Assembly: GCA_002731665.1 (NCBI GenBank)
Contig: PCCJ01000033.1
Span: 31,547 to 95,546, forward strand
Direction: 5' to 3'
Origin: Actinomycetota bacterium
GTDB taxonomy: Bacteria; Actinomycetota; Acidimicrobiia; Acidimicrobiales; Poriferisodaliceae
DNA length: 64,000 nt
Position numbers and translations under genes: made by a program. Of the stretch, positions 9,461 through 18,177 are shown piece by piece. Position 1 is the stretch's first letter. Each line of letters begins with the position of its first letter. Under the pieces are notes generated by a model that did no database searches, was not told where the DNA came from, and was given only the letters and a program-made list of their open reading frames with translations.

Positions 9461-10384
9461 TCAAGTTGAGTTTGCTCCACAAATTACTAGTGCAACGTTT
9501 TCTCGCTCAGTTATTCGGACATTACCAGAGCGCAATGCTGCAATGCCCACTGCTGCTGCGGGTTCTACTTCTATACCATGAGCTTTTCTCAGAACTGCCT
9601 GAGCGTTAATTACATCATCGTCGCGGATTAGAACACTCTCGGCATCCACGGAAGTTAGCGCTTCCCACCCACGGGTACCTATACGGCGAGCTCCCAAGGC
9701 GTCTGCTGCTATCCCAGAGACATCTATGTCTGTAGGTCTTGATAGTTTTTTCGCGGCAGCGTAAGTACCAGTGCCTTCCGTTTCGACGACAATCAGCCTT
9801 TTTGATTTCCCCCACCATGAAGCCAGACCACCAGATAGCCCTCCTCCTCCACAAGCAACTACAATAGTGGTCACTTCCGGGCATTGATCATCTAACTCTA
9901 AACCAATTGTTCCGGCGCCTTCTAAGACCTCAACTTGGTCATAGGCATGAACAGTAGTCATTGCTCGCCTGGCTCCAAAAGTCGCTGAAGCTTCGAAGGC
10001 TTCAGCATAACTTTCACCCGTTTGATGGATTATCGCTCCATGCTGTTCTAATTTTTTTATTTTCGATTCAGAGGTAATATTCGGAACAAAAATGTTTGCG
10101 GCATGCCCCAGTTCCTTAGCAGCCCATGCCACTGCAATTCCATGGTTGCCTCCTGAAGCTGCAAGAACTCCATCGACGCCCACATCTAATTTCATCAGTG
10201 AATGCAGCGCGCCACGTGCTTTGAAAGAGCCACTATGTTGAAGATACTCAAGCTTGAGAACGACTGGTTGGCCGATTCCAATGTCATCTTTAGCGATTTT
10301 CAAAATCGGTGTGCGGAGGATTCGGGCAGAAATTAATTTATTTGCTGACTTGATTCTTTCTTGAGCATTTACTGAAGGCTCCAT
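9461..10384 (-). CDS. Threonine/serine dehydratase-like PLP enzyme
   Basis: This 307-residue fold-type II PLP enzyme should deaminate a beta-hydroxy amino acid to a 2-oxo acid, or be a racemase of the same family. The PLP lysine is Lys55 in SGSFKARG, the phosphate/substrate loop ASGGNHG follows near 77, and the glycine-rich loop CGGGGLSGG is in the second half. There is no C-terminal ACT domain, which fits catabolic rather than feedback-regulated biosynthetic dehydratases. The ATG at 10384 overlaps the hpaB stop as TGATG and is preferred for coupling; an ATG at 10399 adds five residues. Co-transcription with an aromatic monooxygenase is unusual. Confidence 0.8.
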   Translation of the reverse strand: MEPSVNAQERIKSANKLISARILRTPILKIAKDDIGIGQPVVLKLEYLQHSGSFKARGALHSLMKLDVGVDGVLAASGGNHGIAVAWAAKELGHAANIFVPNITSESKIKKLEQHGAIIHQTGESYAEAFEASATFGARRAMTTVHAYDQVEVLEGAGTIGLELDDQCPEVTTIVVACGGGGLSGGLASWWGKSKRLIVVETEGTGTYAAAKKLSRPTDIDVSGIAADALGARRIGTRGWEALTSVDAESVLIRDDDVINAQAVLRKAHGIEVEPAAAVGIAALRSGNVRITERENVALVICGANST

Positions 10385-11844
10385 CAAGTGTTCGGCCAAC
10401 CATCATCGGCTATAAAGGCATTTACCCTGTCTACGTATGGCTGACGGTCATATATGCCATAAAGTGCTTGTTTCATTCGAACAGGGTCACCAAAGAAAAA
10501 TTGCTCATAAAGACCTTGCCTTCCCCCGAAACTGGAAAGGCTCATATCCCATGCCAAACGAAACAATTTGAGTCGTTCGTCTGAATCTCCATTTTTACCT
10601 TGCAAAAACTTTTTTATATCAGCGCTGCCCTCACCCAGGCGATCTGCCTCAGTCGGAATCATAATCAATCCGCTAGATGAACAAAGTTGGAGAATTTCAA
10701 TCAGCCTTCGGTGTACTGCGGGGTAATAGTTACGAGCGGCATCCAGCGGGCCGCGTCCAGGCGTCATGACTCCATAGCGATTTAATGAAGCAGTTTCTTC
10801 CGAGGCTATTTTCAATGCTTTCATAATTTCGAGAGTGACAATTACTTCAGCAACCATTTCTTGCACATGCTGGTAATCACCTGTGCCGATCATATTTATG
10901 ACAGATTGCAAAGTTCCCAGGATTGCTTCAGTTTTCGCAATTTTGAGATTCACGACTTGGTGAGCCATGTGCAAAACAGCGCCCGTTTGGCCATACGCCT
11001 GATTTGCTAAATCGACATCGTCGATTAAGAACACTCTCTCCCAAGGGACCAATACATCATCAAAAATGACTAGTGCATCCATCTCATCAAATCGGGAACC
11101 AAGTGGGTGGTCTGAATGACTCCGACCTAAATCTAAAGGCTCCCGACACTGGAATCGCAAACCTTCAGCAGTGTTTGGAACAGAGAACCCTAACGCGTAT
11201 GGCTTTAGGTTCGAGCCTCCCTTCAGTACTGTAGAAGGGAAAATGAGTATTTCGTCTGAAAGCGGAAGAGTGGCTAACATCCGGGCGCCGCGCACCATTA
11301 TTCCTGACGAGGTTTCTTTCACTACGCCAAGAGCGATGTAGGGGTCGTCAAACTCATTTACTTGCTTAGATTTATCAATCTGAGGACTCGTTAATGCGTG
11401 AGTGAGAGTTAAATCATTTTCTCTCACGTACTCAAAGTAGTTCGCTATATTCTCGCCAAATCTGGGTTGTATTTGGGCGAAGTACTCACCGGCGGTTCCA
11501 GCGGCCATAACGTTAACGTTCATATAATCTGGAGTTCTGCCCATGTGGCCCAACGATGCATCTGCCCAAATCTTGTGCATCTCAGATCGCCTACACAGAT
11601 CTTCTTTGCTTCTTGGTATTACAAAACTACGTCCTACTAAATCTCCTGACGTCGGACTGGTCACTGTCATTTTTTCCACAAGTTCAGGGGAATGCTGCAT
11701 GTCGTACAAAGCAGCGAGGCTATTAACAGCATTTCGAGTGCTTGGGTGAGTTGTCGGGTCGGTAACGCGCTCTCCATTGATCCAGAGATTCGGCGGCTCT
11801 TCACGAAACCGCTGCAGTACTTGCTTTCCGGTTCGTGCTGCCAT
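10384..11844 (-). CDS. hpaB: 4-hydroxyphenylacetate 3-monooxygenase, oxygenase component (HpaB family)
   Basis: At 486 residues this is full length for the HpaB family of FADH2-using aromatic hydroxylases. It has the family start (an SP...[17 protein letters not shown] region), the conserved [12 protein letters not shown] segment, and a C-terminal acyl-CoA-dehydrogenase-like helical domain. It should ortho-hydroxylate 4-hydroxyphenylacetate (or tyrosine-like phenols) to the catechol in the cytoplasm. The hpaF-E-H operon for the product lies 1.2 kb away, supporting this substrate. The flavin reductase HpaC that such enzymes need is not in the window. It heads a minus-strand run with a PLP dehydratase, GltB-like protein and ThDP enzyme. 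An ATCGGA-repeat region lies upstream. Confidence 0.85.
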   Translation of the reverse strand: MAARTGKQVLQRFREEPPNLWINGERVTDPTTHPSTRNAVNSLAALYDMQHSPELVEKMTVTSPTSGDLVGRSFVIPRSKEDLCRRSEMHKIWADASLGHMGRTPDYMNVNVMAAGTAGEYFAQIQPRFGENIANYFEYVRENDLTLTHALTSPQIDKSKQVNEFDDPYIALGVVKETSSGIMVRGARMLATLPLSDEILIFPSTVLKGGSNLKPYALGFSVPNTAEGLRFQCREPLDLGRSHSDHPLGSRFDEMDALVIFDDVLVPWERVFLIDDVDLANQAYGQTGAVLHMAHQVVNLKIAKTEAILGTLQSVINMIGTGDYQHVQEMVAEVIVTLEIMKALKIASEETASLNRYGVMTPGRGPLDAARNYYPAVHRRLIEILQLCSSSGLIMIPTEADRLGEGSADIKKFLQGKNGDSDERLKLFRLAWDMSLSSFGGRQGLYEQFFFGDPVRMKQALYGIYDRQPYVDRVNAFIADDGWPNT

Positions 11845-11884
11845 CTACAACTTCCATTCTAGGAAAATCTCACATACTGTTAAC

Positions 11885-11916
11885 CGATAATCGGACTATC
11901 GGAACGTTAATCGGAT
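11885..11916. promoter_or_regulatory. Possible operator upstream of hpaB (palindrome plus ATCGGA repeats)
   Basis: About 40 bases before the hpaB start lies CCGATAATCGG (11885-11895), a 5+1+5 inverted repeat. The hexamer ATCGGA occurs at 11891, 11899 and 11911. This 247-base region separates hpaB from the divergent sucrase/ferredoxin-like gene. The repeats look like a regulator-binding site, but no regulator gene is in the window, so the role is inferred. Confidence 0.4.
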
Positions 11917-12091
11917 ATGTCTAATTCTAATCGATCCCAGCCGCTAGATAGAGACTTAAGAGCGTTGTCTTTACTCGCCCAGTTCCAAAGCTCGCCATGT
12001 TTGCTGCAACTCATTTGTTTATACGATCTAATTTTTAGTAACGGTTCAACAATATTGGCTATGACGAACTAAATAAACCTAAACTTGGCCT

Positions 12092-13048
12092 ATGCCGACC
12101 GGGTCAGTTTCCAAAACTTTCATCGAGCTACCGGACGCAGAAGAATCCCCAAAGTGCTCTGAATTCAGCAAGTCGATTTGTGAAGATCCAGGAGGAACTG
12201 CATTCGCTGCTGCAGCAGTAATCCTTATAGAGATTCCGCTTCCATGGCCTAAACCTATTTTCGAACACAGTCTTCTCACTAACTGGAGTTCTGAATCGGA
12301 CTTTTGGATTGGCAAATGCAGGGTGTTAGCAACCGTGCCTAAAGATAATTCTGAGAACATTCACGTTACTATTTTCGAACGGACTCTTACTGGGGCTAAC
12401 ACATTTAAGCTCAGTTTTACTTCTAGCGATGAACTAAATGACTTTCAGCACTACTTGATAAGTCATCCTCCTGGCGAGATGCCCGGCATCCAGAAAGTTG
12501 AAGATAACTCTCTCCGTTCTCTTCTAGTATGCACCCAAGGTAGTCACGATATTTGTTGTGGTAGCTACGGGACTCGCTTTGCAGAAGAGGTCGAACAAAC
12601 TGTCAACGGAGTAGACGTCTATCGGGTAAGCCATACAGGAGGCCACCGGTTCGCTCCAACTGCCATGACCTTGCCTGACGGACGGATGTGGGCGGGTTTG
12701 CATATTGGTGTTCTGGAATCGATTATGGAATCATCGGGCAACGCACTCGATTTTGACGCTCATTGCAGAGGATGGTGGGGCGCATCTCCTGGGCCAGAAC
12801 AAATTGCAGAGCGCGCGGTTCTCACTCGAGTTGGTTGGGCTCTAAACGATTTACCTAGAAATATTGTGGTGAGAGAAGTGCCCGGTGGTTGGGTTGCAGA
12901 AGTTGCTGTCACCGGTAAAACTTGGGAAGTGAAAATTAAAAAAAGAAGAGTGGTGCCTAGTATTTCGTGTCGATCAGGTGGGGGCCTACCCACTAAACTT
13001 CACACAGAATATTTAGTAACTTCAGTTGATGAAAAATCTACTAAGTAA
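12092..13048 (+). CDS. Sucrase/ferredoxin-like protein (thioredoxin-like Fe-S protein)
   Basis: This 318-residue protein matches the sucrase/ferredoxin-like (Apd1/Aim32-related) family. It has a central thioredoxin-like ferredoxin domain with CTQGSHDICCGSYG near 149-162, then a histidine motif HTGGHRFAPT near 183-192. In characterised relatives such Cys and His residues bind a 2Fe-2S cluster. It is likely a cytoplasmic electron carrier; the family name does not imply sucrose cleavage. It is divergent from hpaB and overlaps the end of convergent hpaH by eight bases. Since no hpaC reductase is nearby, it could serve electron transfer in aromatic oxidation, but this is speculation from position. 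Confidence 0.8.
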   Translation: MPTGSVSKTFIELPDAEESPKCSEFSKSICEDPGGTAFAAAAVILIEIPLPWPKPIFEHSLLTNWSSESDFWIGKCRVLATVPKDNSENIHVTIFERTLTGANTFKLSFTSSDELNDFQHYLISHPPGEMPGIQKVEDNSLRSLLVCTQGSHDICCGSYGTRFAEEVEQTVNGVDVYRVSHTGGHRFAPTAMTLPDGRMWAGLHIGVLESIMESSGNALDFDAHCRGWWGASPGPEQIAERAVLTRVGWALNDLPRNIVVREVPGGWVAEVAVTGKTWEVKIKKRRVVPSISCRSGGGLPTKLHTEYLVTSVDEKSTK

Positions 13049-13853
13049 ATGAAAAATCGATTGTTCCTAATTCATTGTAATCAACTGAAAACTCGTCATT
13101 TGGCCGACAATCTACAGGCCTAGTAAAAGAACCACTAAGAATAATCTCGCCAGGTTCGAGTGCGATGCCGTATTTAAAATATTGACGAGCTAACCATGCC
13201 ACGCCATTCGCAGGGTGGCCCAGAACAGCAGCAGCTACCCCGGACTCTTCAATCACTCCATTACGGCTGCAAAGTGCTGCGGCCCATCGAAGATCAATAT
13301 CGTAAGGCGAGACTCTCACATCGCCAAGAATCACACCTGCATCTGCAGCGTTATCAGAAATCGTGTCTTTCACGGTTCTAGTAGCTCCTGTAACAGGATG
13401 CCGTCTGTACGAACGCGCATCTATCAGCTCGATAGCTGGCACCAACCACTCTGTTGCGGCCATCACATCATCAGTTGTTACGTGCTCTCCAGTCAGACGA
13501 TCACCGATGATAAAAGCTAGTTCAACTTCTATCTTCGGGTCACAGTAGGTACTCGCAACTAATTGACAACCTGACTCGTGAAACATGTAATCAAGTAGAT
13601 ACCCAAAATCCGGTTCATCAATATTCATTGACATTTGCATAGCTCTTGATGTCAGACCAATTTTGTGGCCTACGAGCTTAGCTCCTTGCGATAGCTCAAG
13701 ATTCATCCATGCTTTTTGAATCGCATACGCGTCTTCAATGGTCATTTTTGGATGTTCTGTAGTGACAGGTTCAATTTGTCGAGCTGACTTGCGAGCTATC
13801 TCGTGTCGTTGTGCTTGCATCTCAATCTCAAAATCGCTCAAGGTACGATTCAC
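13041..13853 (-). CDS. hpaH: 2-oxo-hept-4-ene-1,7-dioate hydratase (HpaH-like)
   Basis: This 270-residue member of the hydratase/decarboxylase family (HpaH, MhpD, DmpE relatives; FAH fold) should add water to 2-oxo-hept-4-ene-1,7-dioate. It shows the conserved KVGHKIG-like segment ([10 protein letters not shown] near 60), a metal-site stretch [10 protein letters not shown] near 108, and the C-terminal [10 protein letters not shown]. Its start overlaps the hpaE stop by four bases, giving the order hpaF-hpaE-hpaH on one transcript, which fixes the function better than sequence alone. The homologous hydratase for catechol or phenylpropionate meta-pathways is the alternative. Its 3' end overlaps the opposite gene by eight bases. 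Confidence 0.85.
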   Translation of the reverse strand: MNRTLSDFEIEMQAQRHEIARKSARQIEPVTTEHPKMTIEDAYAIQKAWMNLELSQGAKLVGHKIGLTSRAMQMSMNIDEPDFGYLLDYMFHESGCQLVASTYCDPKIEVELAFIIGDRLTGEHVTTDDVMAATEWLVPAIELIDARSYRRHPVTGATRTVKDTISDNAADAGVILGDVRVSPYDIDLRWAAALCSRNGVIEESGVAAAVLGHPANGVAWLARQYFKYGIALEPGEIILSGSFTRPVDCRPNDEFSVDYNELGTIDFSFT

Positions 13854-15376
13854 CTTTGATCACCTAGCGTCGCAATAGTATGAGTGTCATAGGCAACCGC
13901 AATATTTTTTGTTTCCATATAAAAGTCAAAGCTATAGTCGCCTCCATCTCGTCCAACACCGGACTTCTTTGAGCCTCCAAATGGCGTCGGAAGATGTCGA
14001 ACGTTCTGGGAGTTCACCCACACCATTCCAACTTCTAAGTCACGCGCTAAACGGTGAGCTCTGCCAGTGTCGCCTGTCCAAATGTAACCCGCTAAGCCGA
14101 ACTCGACATTGTTAGCAATCTCGATGGCTTGTTTTTCGGTTTCGAAGGGTATCACTGTCAGAACTGGACCAAAAATCTCTTCTTTCGAGATACGCATCGT
14201 TTCGTCTGCCCCAACAAAGAGAGCTGGATTCACATAGTTAGATGAAGAACTGAACTCAGAGGCCGCTTGGATCACTGTGGCACCTTCGCTAACCGCTGTT
14301 GCCAAATATGACCGAACTTTCTCACAATGAAGTGGGTGAATCAGCGGACCGATTTCGACATCGGGATCTAACGGGTTACCGACCCGAAGAGCACGAACTC
14401 GCTCTTCTAAACGCGCAACAAATTCATCATGGATACTGCTTTGCACGAGAAGGCGACTGCTGGAGGTACATCGTTCTCCGTTTAGGCTAAAAATCATAAA
14501 TATTACAGCATCCAGAGCTCTCTCAAGGTTTGCGTCATCGAACACGAGCACAGGATTTTTCCCACCGAGTTCGAAGTGGACCCGCTTCAGAGTTGGTGCC
14601 CCTTGTGCCTGGATGAGCGACCCAGTTCTTGATTCTCCTACGAAAGCTACCGCCTTAATGCCTTCGCTTTCCGTTAACGCTCTACCAGTCTGCTCCCCAA
14701 CTCCATTTACTAAGTTAAACACGCCAGATGGAACACCTGCCTCGAAAGCTATTTCAGTTAAGATCGCTGCCGAACACGGGCTCCACTCCGCCGGTTTATG
14801 AACGACCGTGCATCCTGCTGCCAGAGCCGGAGCAATTTTCCAAGTAGATAACATAAACGGAGTATTCCAAGGTGTGATTACTCCAACTGGCCCGATTGGC
14901 TGACGGATCGAATAGTTGAGATGATCTTTCGTAGGCATGGACTTTCCATCGGCAGATCCGGGTGCCGCATCAGCAAAAAATCTAAAGTTTTCTGCGCCTC
15001 TCATAGCTGCAGAACTCATAAATCGGATGGGTTGACCGGTATCTGCTGTCTCTACAGCAGCTATTTCACTTGCTCGCTCAACAATAAGGTCAGCGACTTT
15101 ATGAAGAATTTTTTTGCGTTCTTGCCCCGGCATGTTTGCCCATTCAGGAAAAGCCGCTGATGAAGACTTGACTGCCGCTTCAATATCTTGTTCATCACCA
15201 GACGCAACGACGCCTATCAATGAACCATCGATGGGAGAAACATTTTCTAGAACGCTCTGCGATATGCTTTTCACCCACTCACCACCGATGAAGTGAGGTA
15301 GAGGTTCTTCACTAAATCGCCGCAGTGCTCGGTTAGCCGTGGCCTTAACTTCTTCATATGTCTGTGTCGTAGTCAT
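13850..15376 (-). CDS. hpaE: 5-carboxymethyl-2-hydroxymuconate semialdehyde dehydrogenase (HpaE-like)
   Basis: This 508-residue NAD-dependent aldehyde dehydrogenase has all catalytic residues: Asn171 in PWNTPF, Lys194, the general base Glu269 in FELGGK, and nucleophile Cys303 in GERCTSSS. It should oxidise the ring-cleavage semialdehyde of homoprotocatechuate to 5-carboxymethyl-2-hydroxymuconate. The assignment to HpaE rather than another ALDH rests on being locked between hpaF and hpaH with four-base overlaps at both ends. It is the central gene of the meta-cleavage operon. The ring-cleavage dioxygenase that makes its substrate is not adjacent; the LigAB pair at 22.6 kb is the only candidate here. 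Confidence 0.88.
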   Translation of the reverse strand: MTTTQTYEEVKATANRALRRFSEEPLPHFIGGEWVKSISQSVLENVSPIDGSLIGVVASGDEQDIEAAVKSSSAAFPEWANMPGQERKKILHKVADLIVERASEIAAVETADTGQPIRFMSSAAMRGAENFRFFADAAPGSADGKSMPTKDHLNYSIRQPIGPVGVITPWNTPFMLSTWKIAPALAAGCTVVHKPAEWSPCSAAILTEIAFEAGVPSGVFNLVNGVGEQTGRALTESEGIKAVAFVGESRTGSLIQAQGAPTLKRVHFELGGKNPVLVFDDANLERALDAVIFMIFSLNGERCTSSSRLLVQSSIHDEFVARLEERVRALRVGNPLDPDVEIGPLIHPLHCEKVRSYLATAVSEGATVIQAASEFSSSSNYVNPALFVGADETMRISKEEIFGPVLTVIPFETEKQAIEIANNVEFGLAGYIWTGDTGRAHRLARDLEVGMVWVNSQNVRHLPTPFGGSKKSGVGRDGGDYSFDFYMETKNIAVAYDTHTIATLGDQR

Positions 15377-15759
15377 AGCTTCTCCATATAAGAACGAACC
15401 CCGTTCTCATTTATTCTGAGTTTTGAGTTAATGCCTTGCACCTCAACGCTCAAGGCGATAGGGATTTGAGTTTCCAAATCGCTTAGAACGCCTCGGCAGG
15501 CGTCAGTCACTATGTCACGGACCTCGATCATCGGTCCATCTCCTCGATCCGCATTCAGACGAACCAGAATCGCGATGAAAGTGTGACGAGAGTCTCCATC
15601 TGCTATTAAATAATTCTCTCTGCGCTCTGCTCGCGTTCTCAATCCCGCTAGCGGAATAGTCGGATGTGTCAGAGCGGCCTCATGGATAGACCTAAGTAAC
15701 TGATCAATGGCTAAGCAATCTTCCAAGTTCGACGAATATTCAACAATTATGTGTGGCAT
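15373..15759 (-). CDS. hpaF: 5-carboxymethyl-2-hydroxymuconate Delta-isomerase (HpaF-like)
   Basis: This 128-residue tautomerase-fold isomerase is first in the hpaF-E-H operon. The mature protein would start PHIIVEYSSN, placing the catalytic proline at position 1 after Met removal, the hallmark of the CHMI and 4-oxalocrotonate tautomerase superfamily. Its length equals the family norm of about 125. For this reason the ATG at 15759 is used; a longer open frame back to 15930 would bury the catalytic proline and is rejected. It ketonises 5-carboxymethyl-2-hydroxymuconate before decarboxylation. It diverges from the FAH-family gene across 67 bases, which must hold both promoters. Confidence 0.9.
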   Translation of the reverse strand: MPHIIVEYSSNLEDCLAIDQLLRSIHEAALTHPTIPLAGLRTRAERRENYLIADGDSRHTFIAILVRLNADRGDGPMIEVRDIVTDACRGVLSDLETQIPIALSVEVQGINSKLRINENGVRSYMEKL

Positions 15760-15826
15760 ACCAGCTCCTGGTTTAATCAGAGTGTAGAACGTGTTATCGG
15801 GATAAGAACATGGGGGAAATCTATAT

Positions 15827-16684
15827 ATGCGCCTTCTCAGCTTCTCACACGAAGGTCGTGAATCATTTGGTGTCTTGTCTAACGATGGCAACGGGATAAT
15901 CGATCTAAGGCAAATCTTCCCCGACGTCAAAGATATAAGCGACTTACTTGCTCAGGAGCGACTAAGCGAGGTTGAAAAATTCGCGTCAGCTAAAGTTGAG
16001 TACCTCGATATTACAGAAGTACGATTTCTCCGAACTATCCCAAACCCCGGGAAAATAATTTGCATTGGTGTTAATTATGGAGGACGTAACAACGAGTATG
16101 CGGATACAAATGAATCAAAGAATCCGAGCGTCTTTGTAAGATTCCCGGCCTCGCTGACAGGACATTTACAGCCTCTTATAAGGCCTCCAGAGAGCAACCA
16201 GCTTGACTACGAAGGGGAGATCGTAGTCGTGATGGGAAAGGGGGGTCGTCGGATTTCACGAGATAGTGCTCGACAGCACATTGCGGGTCTGACGTTAGGG
16301 AATGAGGGCACTATTCGAGATTGGGTTCGCCATGCTAAGTTCAATGTGACCCAAGGCAAAAACTGGGAGAATTCTGGATCCATGGGGCCTTACCTCGTCA
16401 CTCTTGATGAAATTCCAGATTTCGACGAGTTGGTGCTTACGACCCGAGTCAATGGAAAGATCCGGCAATCGGACACCCACGCAAATATGGCCTATCCCAT
16501 TGATTTTCTAATCTCGTACCTATCAACGTTTATAACCCTAGAGCCCGGGGATGTCATCTACACTGGCACGCCAACTGGGGCAGGAGCGCGTTTCGATCCA
16601 CCTATATGGTTAGAACCAGGAGACATAATAGAGGTAGAGGCAAATGGAATTGGACTACTTATCAATAGCGTCGAAGATGAATAG
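15827..16684 (+). CDS. Fumarylacetoacetate hydrolase family protein (HpaG or FAH-type)
   Basis: This 285-residue FAH-fold protein has the IGVNYGGRNNEY entry near 80 and metal ligands Glu129 and Glu131 in DYEGEIVVV. The third ligand, usually Asp in an NDVSARDW-like motif, is Glu160 in GNEGTIRDW. Two roles fit the place: decarboxylase HpaG, completing the divergent hpaF-E-H route, or fumarylacetoacetate-type hydrolase for the homogentisate route whose dioxygenase lies 1.5 kb downstream. It ends with PTGAGARFDPP and the beta-rich GDVIYTG region normal for the family. The split between the two cannot be made from sequence; HpaG is slightly favoured by divergence from hpaF. Confidence 0.85.
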   Translation: MRLLSFSHEGRESFGVLSNDGNGIIDLRQIFPDVKDISDLLAQERLSEVEKFASAKVEYLDITEVRFLRTIPNPGKIICIGVNYGGRNNEYADTNESKNPSVFVRFPASLTGHLQPLIRPPESNQLDYEGEIVVVMGKGGRRISRDSARQHIAGLTLGNEGTIRDWVRHAKFNVTQGKNWENSGSMGPYLVTLDEIPDFDELVLTTRVNGKIRQSDTHANMAYPIDFLISYLSTFITLEPGDVIYTGTPTGAGARFDPPIWLEPGDIIEVEANGIGLLINSVEDE

Positions 16685-16932
16685 TGCTACCTACGTCAAG
16701 TGAGAAATACCTGCACAACTCAAAAGAAGTGTTTGAACAAAGTCCTAGTTCCAAGTCGTTATTATTTGATTCGTTAGCTCCATCTAATAGTCATCTAAAA
16801 GCTGGTCTTACCGAAAACCCCTTCAATGATTCGATATTAGTCATTTTCCATCAATTCATTGACTCTTCAAATCTCGCAGCACCCAACAAATAAAACAACT
16901 ATCTTTTTACCGTCACTACTAGGAGATAAACA

Positions 16933-18168
16933 ATGGTCGCACCACTAGACGGAATTCGAGTTATCGAGTTCGCTAACTTCGCCGCAGCACCATCAGCAAC
17001 TGCAATTATGGCAGACCTTGGAGCAGAGGTGATCAAGGTTGAAACAATCGGAGGAGACCCAATTCGTGGTCTGATGAAGCAGGCAAAGGTCGCTGAAGGC
17101 GAACACAACCCGGACTACCCCTTTCAATTCATTAACAGAGGCAAAAAGGGGATCGAGCTCAACCTGGCGACTGATAAAGGCGCCGAAATTGCTAGGGACT
17201 TAATAGCAAAATCAGATGTAGTGGTGATGAACCTGCTACCAGAACGTCGAGAACGATTTGGATTAGGTACTAAAGATTTATTAGATATAAAGCCTGACCT
17301 GGTGATTGGTCTACTTTCTGGTTACGGAGAAGTAGGTGAGGAGATTAATCGTCCCGGATATGACGTAACCGCTTTTTTCTCTCGTTCGGGTGTCTTTGGC
17401 GGCGGAACTGCTCCGGGCGGTCCACCTCCTCACGCCAGGCCTGGGTCAGGTGATCACACGACCTCTATGGCCTTATTCGGTGCTGTTATGGCTGGCCTTC
17501 GCTCTAGAGACATGACTGGAGAGGGCCAAATCGTCGAGGCATCACTTTTGAGAACAGCCACATGGACGATCAGCCTTGACCTTGTCACATCTCTTATTGA
17601 CGAGCAACCTGCATACGACCGGCCACGAGACAATGCTTTATCTGCCATGCTTGAAGCCTTTGAGGCGGCAGATGGTAGGTGGCTTCAATTCGCGATGCCT
17701 GATACAGGTGATGCTTGGGTCAGATTTTGTAAGGCCTTAGACCGAGAAGATTTACTTTCTGACCAAGATTTCTCGACTGGTCGTTTGAGATATAGAAACA
17801 TGACTAGCCTCCTCAGCGCAGTTGATGAAACAATTGGTGCGATGCCTTCCACTTACTGGATGCCGAGGCTTGACAAATATAGGTGTATCTGGGCACCTAT
17901 AAATGACTCCGTTTCAGCTACAAAAGACCCTCAGGTTCGAGCAACTGGAGCATTCGAAGTTATCGACCACCCACGAGTAGGATCATTTGAAACCGTAGCT
18001 GCACCATTCAGGATCCATAACGCGCCTGATGTTGGGGTTCGCGGACCTGCTCCCGAAAAAGGAGAACATACTAACTCAGTCTTGAATAAGTTACTGGACT
18101 TGACTGATGAGCACTTGGCTGACTTAGAATCTGACGGAATTATCGGTCGAGGCCAGCCCACCGACTAA
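16933..18168 (+). CDS. CaiB/BaiF family (class III) CoA-transferase
   Basis: This 411-residue class III CoA-transferase moves CoA between carboxylic acids through an aspartyl-CoA thioester intermediate. The N-terminal Rossmann part has ADLGAEVIKVE, and Asp174 in GSGDHTTS is the predicted catalytic residue. AGGAGATAAACA before the ATG is a good ribosome-binding site. Homogentisate dioxygenase starts nine bases after its stop, so the two are probably co-transcribed. A phenylacetate-type acid is possible as the CoA acceptor, by context only. It is one of three family members here; the others are at 46777 and 59095. Confidence 0.9.
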   Translation: MVAPLDGIRVIEFANFAAAPSATAIMADLGAEVIKVETIGGDPIRGLMKQAKVAEGEHNPDYPFQFINRGKKGIELNLATDKGAEIARDLIAKSDVVVMNLLPERRERFGLGTKDLLDIKPDLVIGLLSGYGEVGEEINRPGYDVTAFFSRSGVFGGGTAPGGPPPHARPGSGDHTTSMALFGAVMAGLRSRDMTGEGQIVEASLLRTATWTISLDLVTSLIDEQPAYDRPRDNALSAMLEAFEAADGRWLQFAMPDTGDAWVRFCKALDREDLLSDQDFSTGRLRYRNMTSLLSAVDETIGAMPSTYWMPRLDKYRCIWAPINDSVSATKDPQVRATGAFEVIDHPRVGSFETVAAPFRIHNAPDVGVRGPAPEKGEHTNSVLNKLLDLTDEHLADLESDGIIGRGQPTD

Positions 18169-18177
18169 TATAAAAAT

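Noticed and set aside
15760..15930. N-terminal extension of hpaF to 15930
   Set aside because: It would bury the catalytic proline that must follow the initiator Met, and it overlaps the divergent FAH-family start.
16684..16893. 69-residue ORF between the FAH-family and CoA-transferase genes
   Set aside because: Low-complexity Ser/Asn-rich translation, no ribosome-binding site, no recognised family; probably non-coding leader of the CoA-transferase gene.
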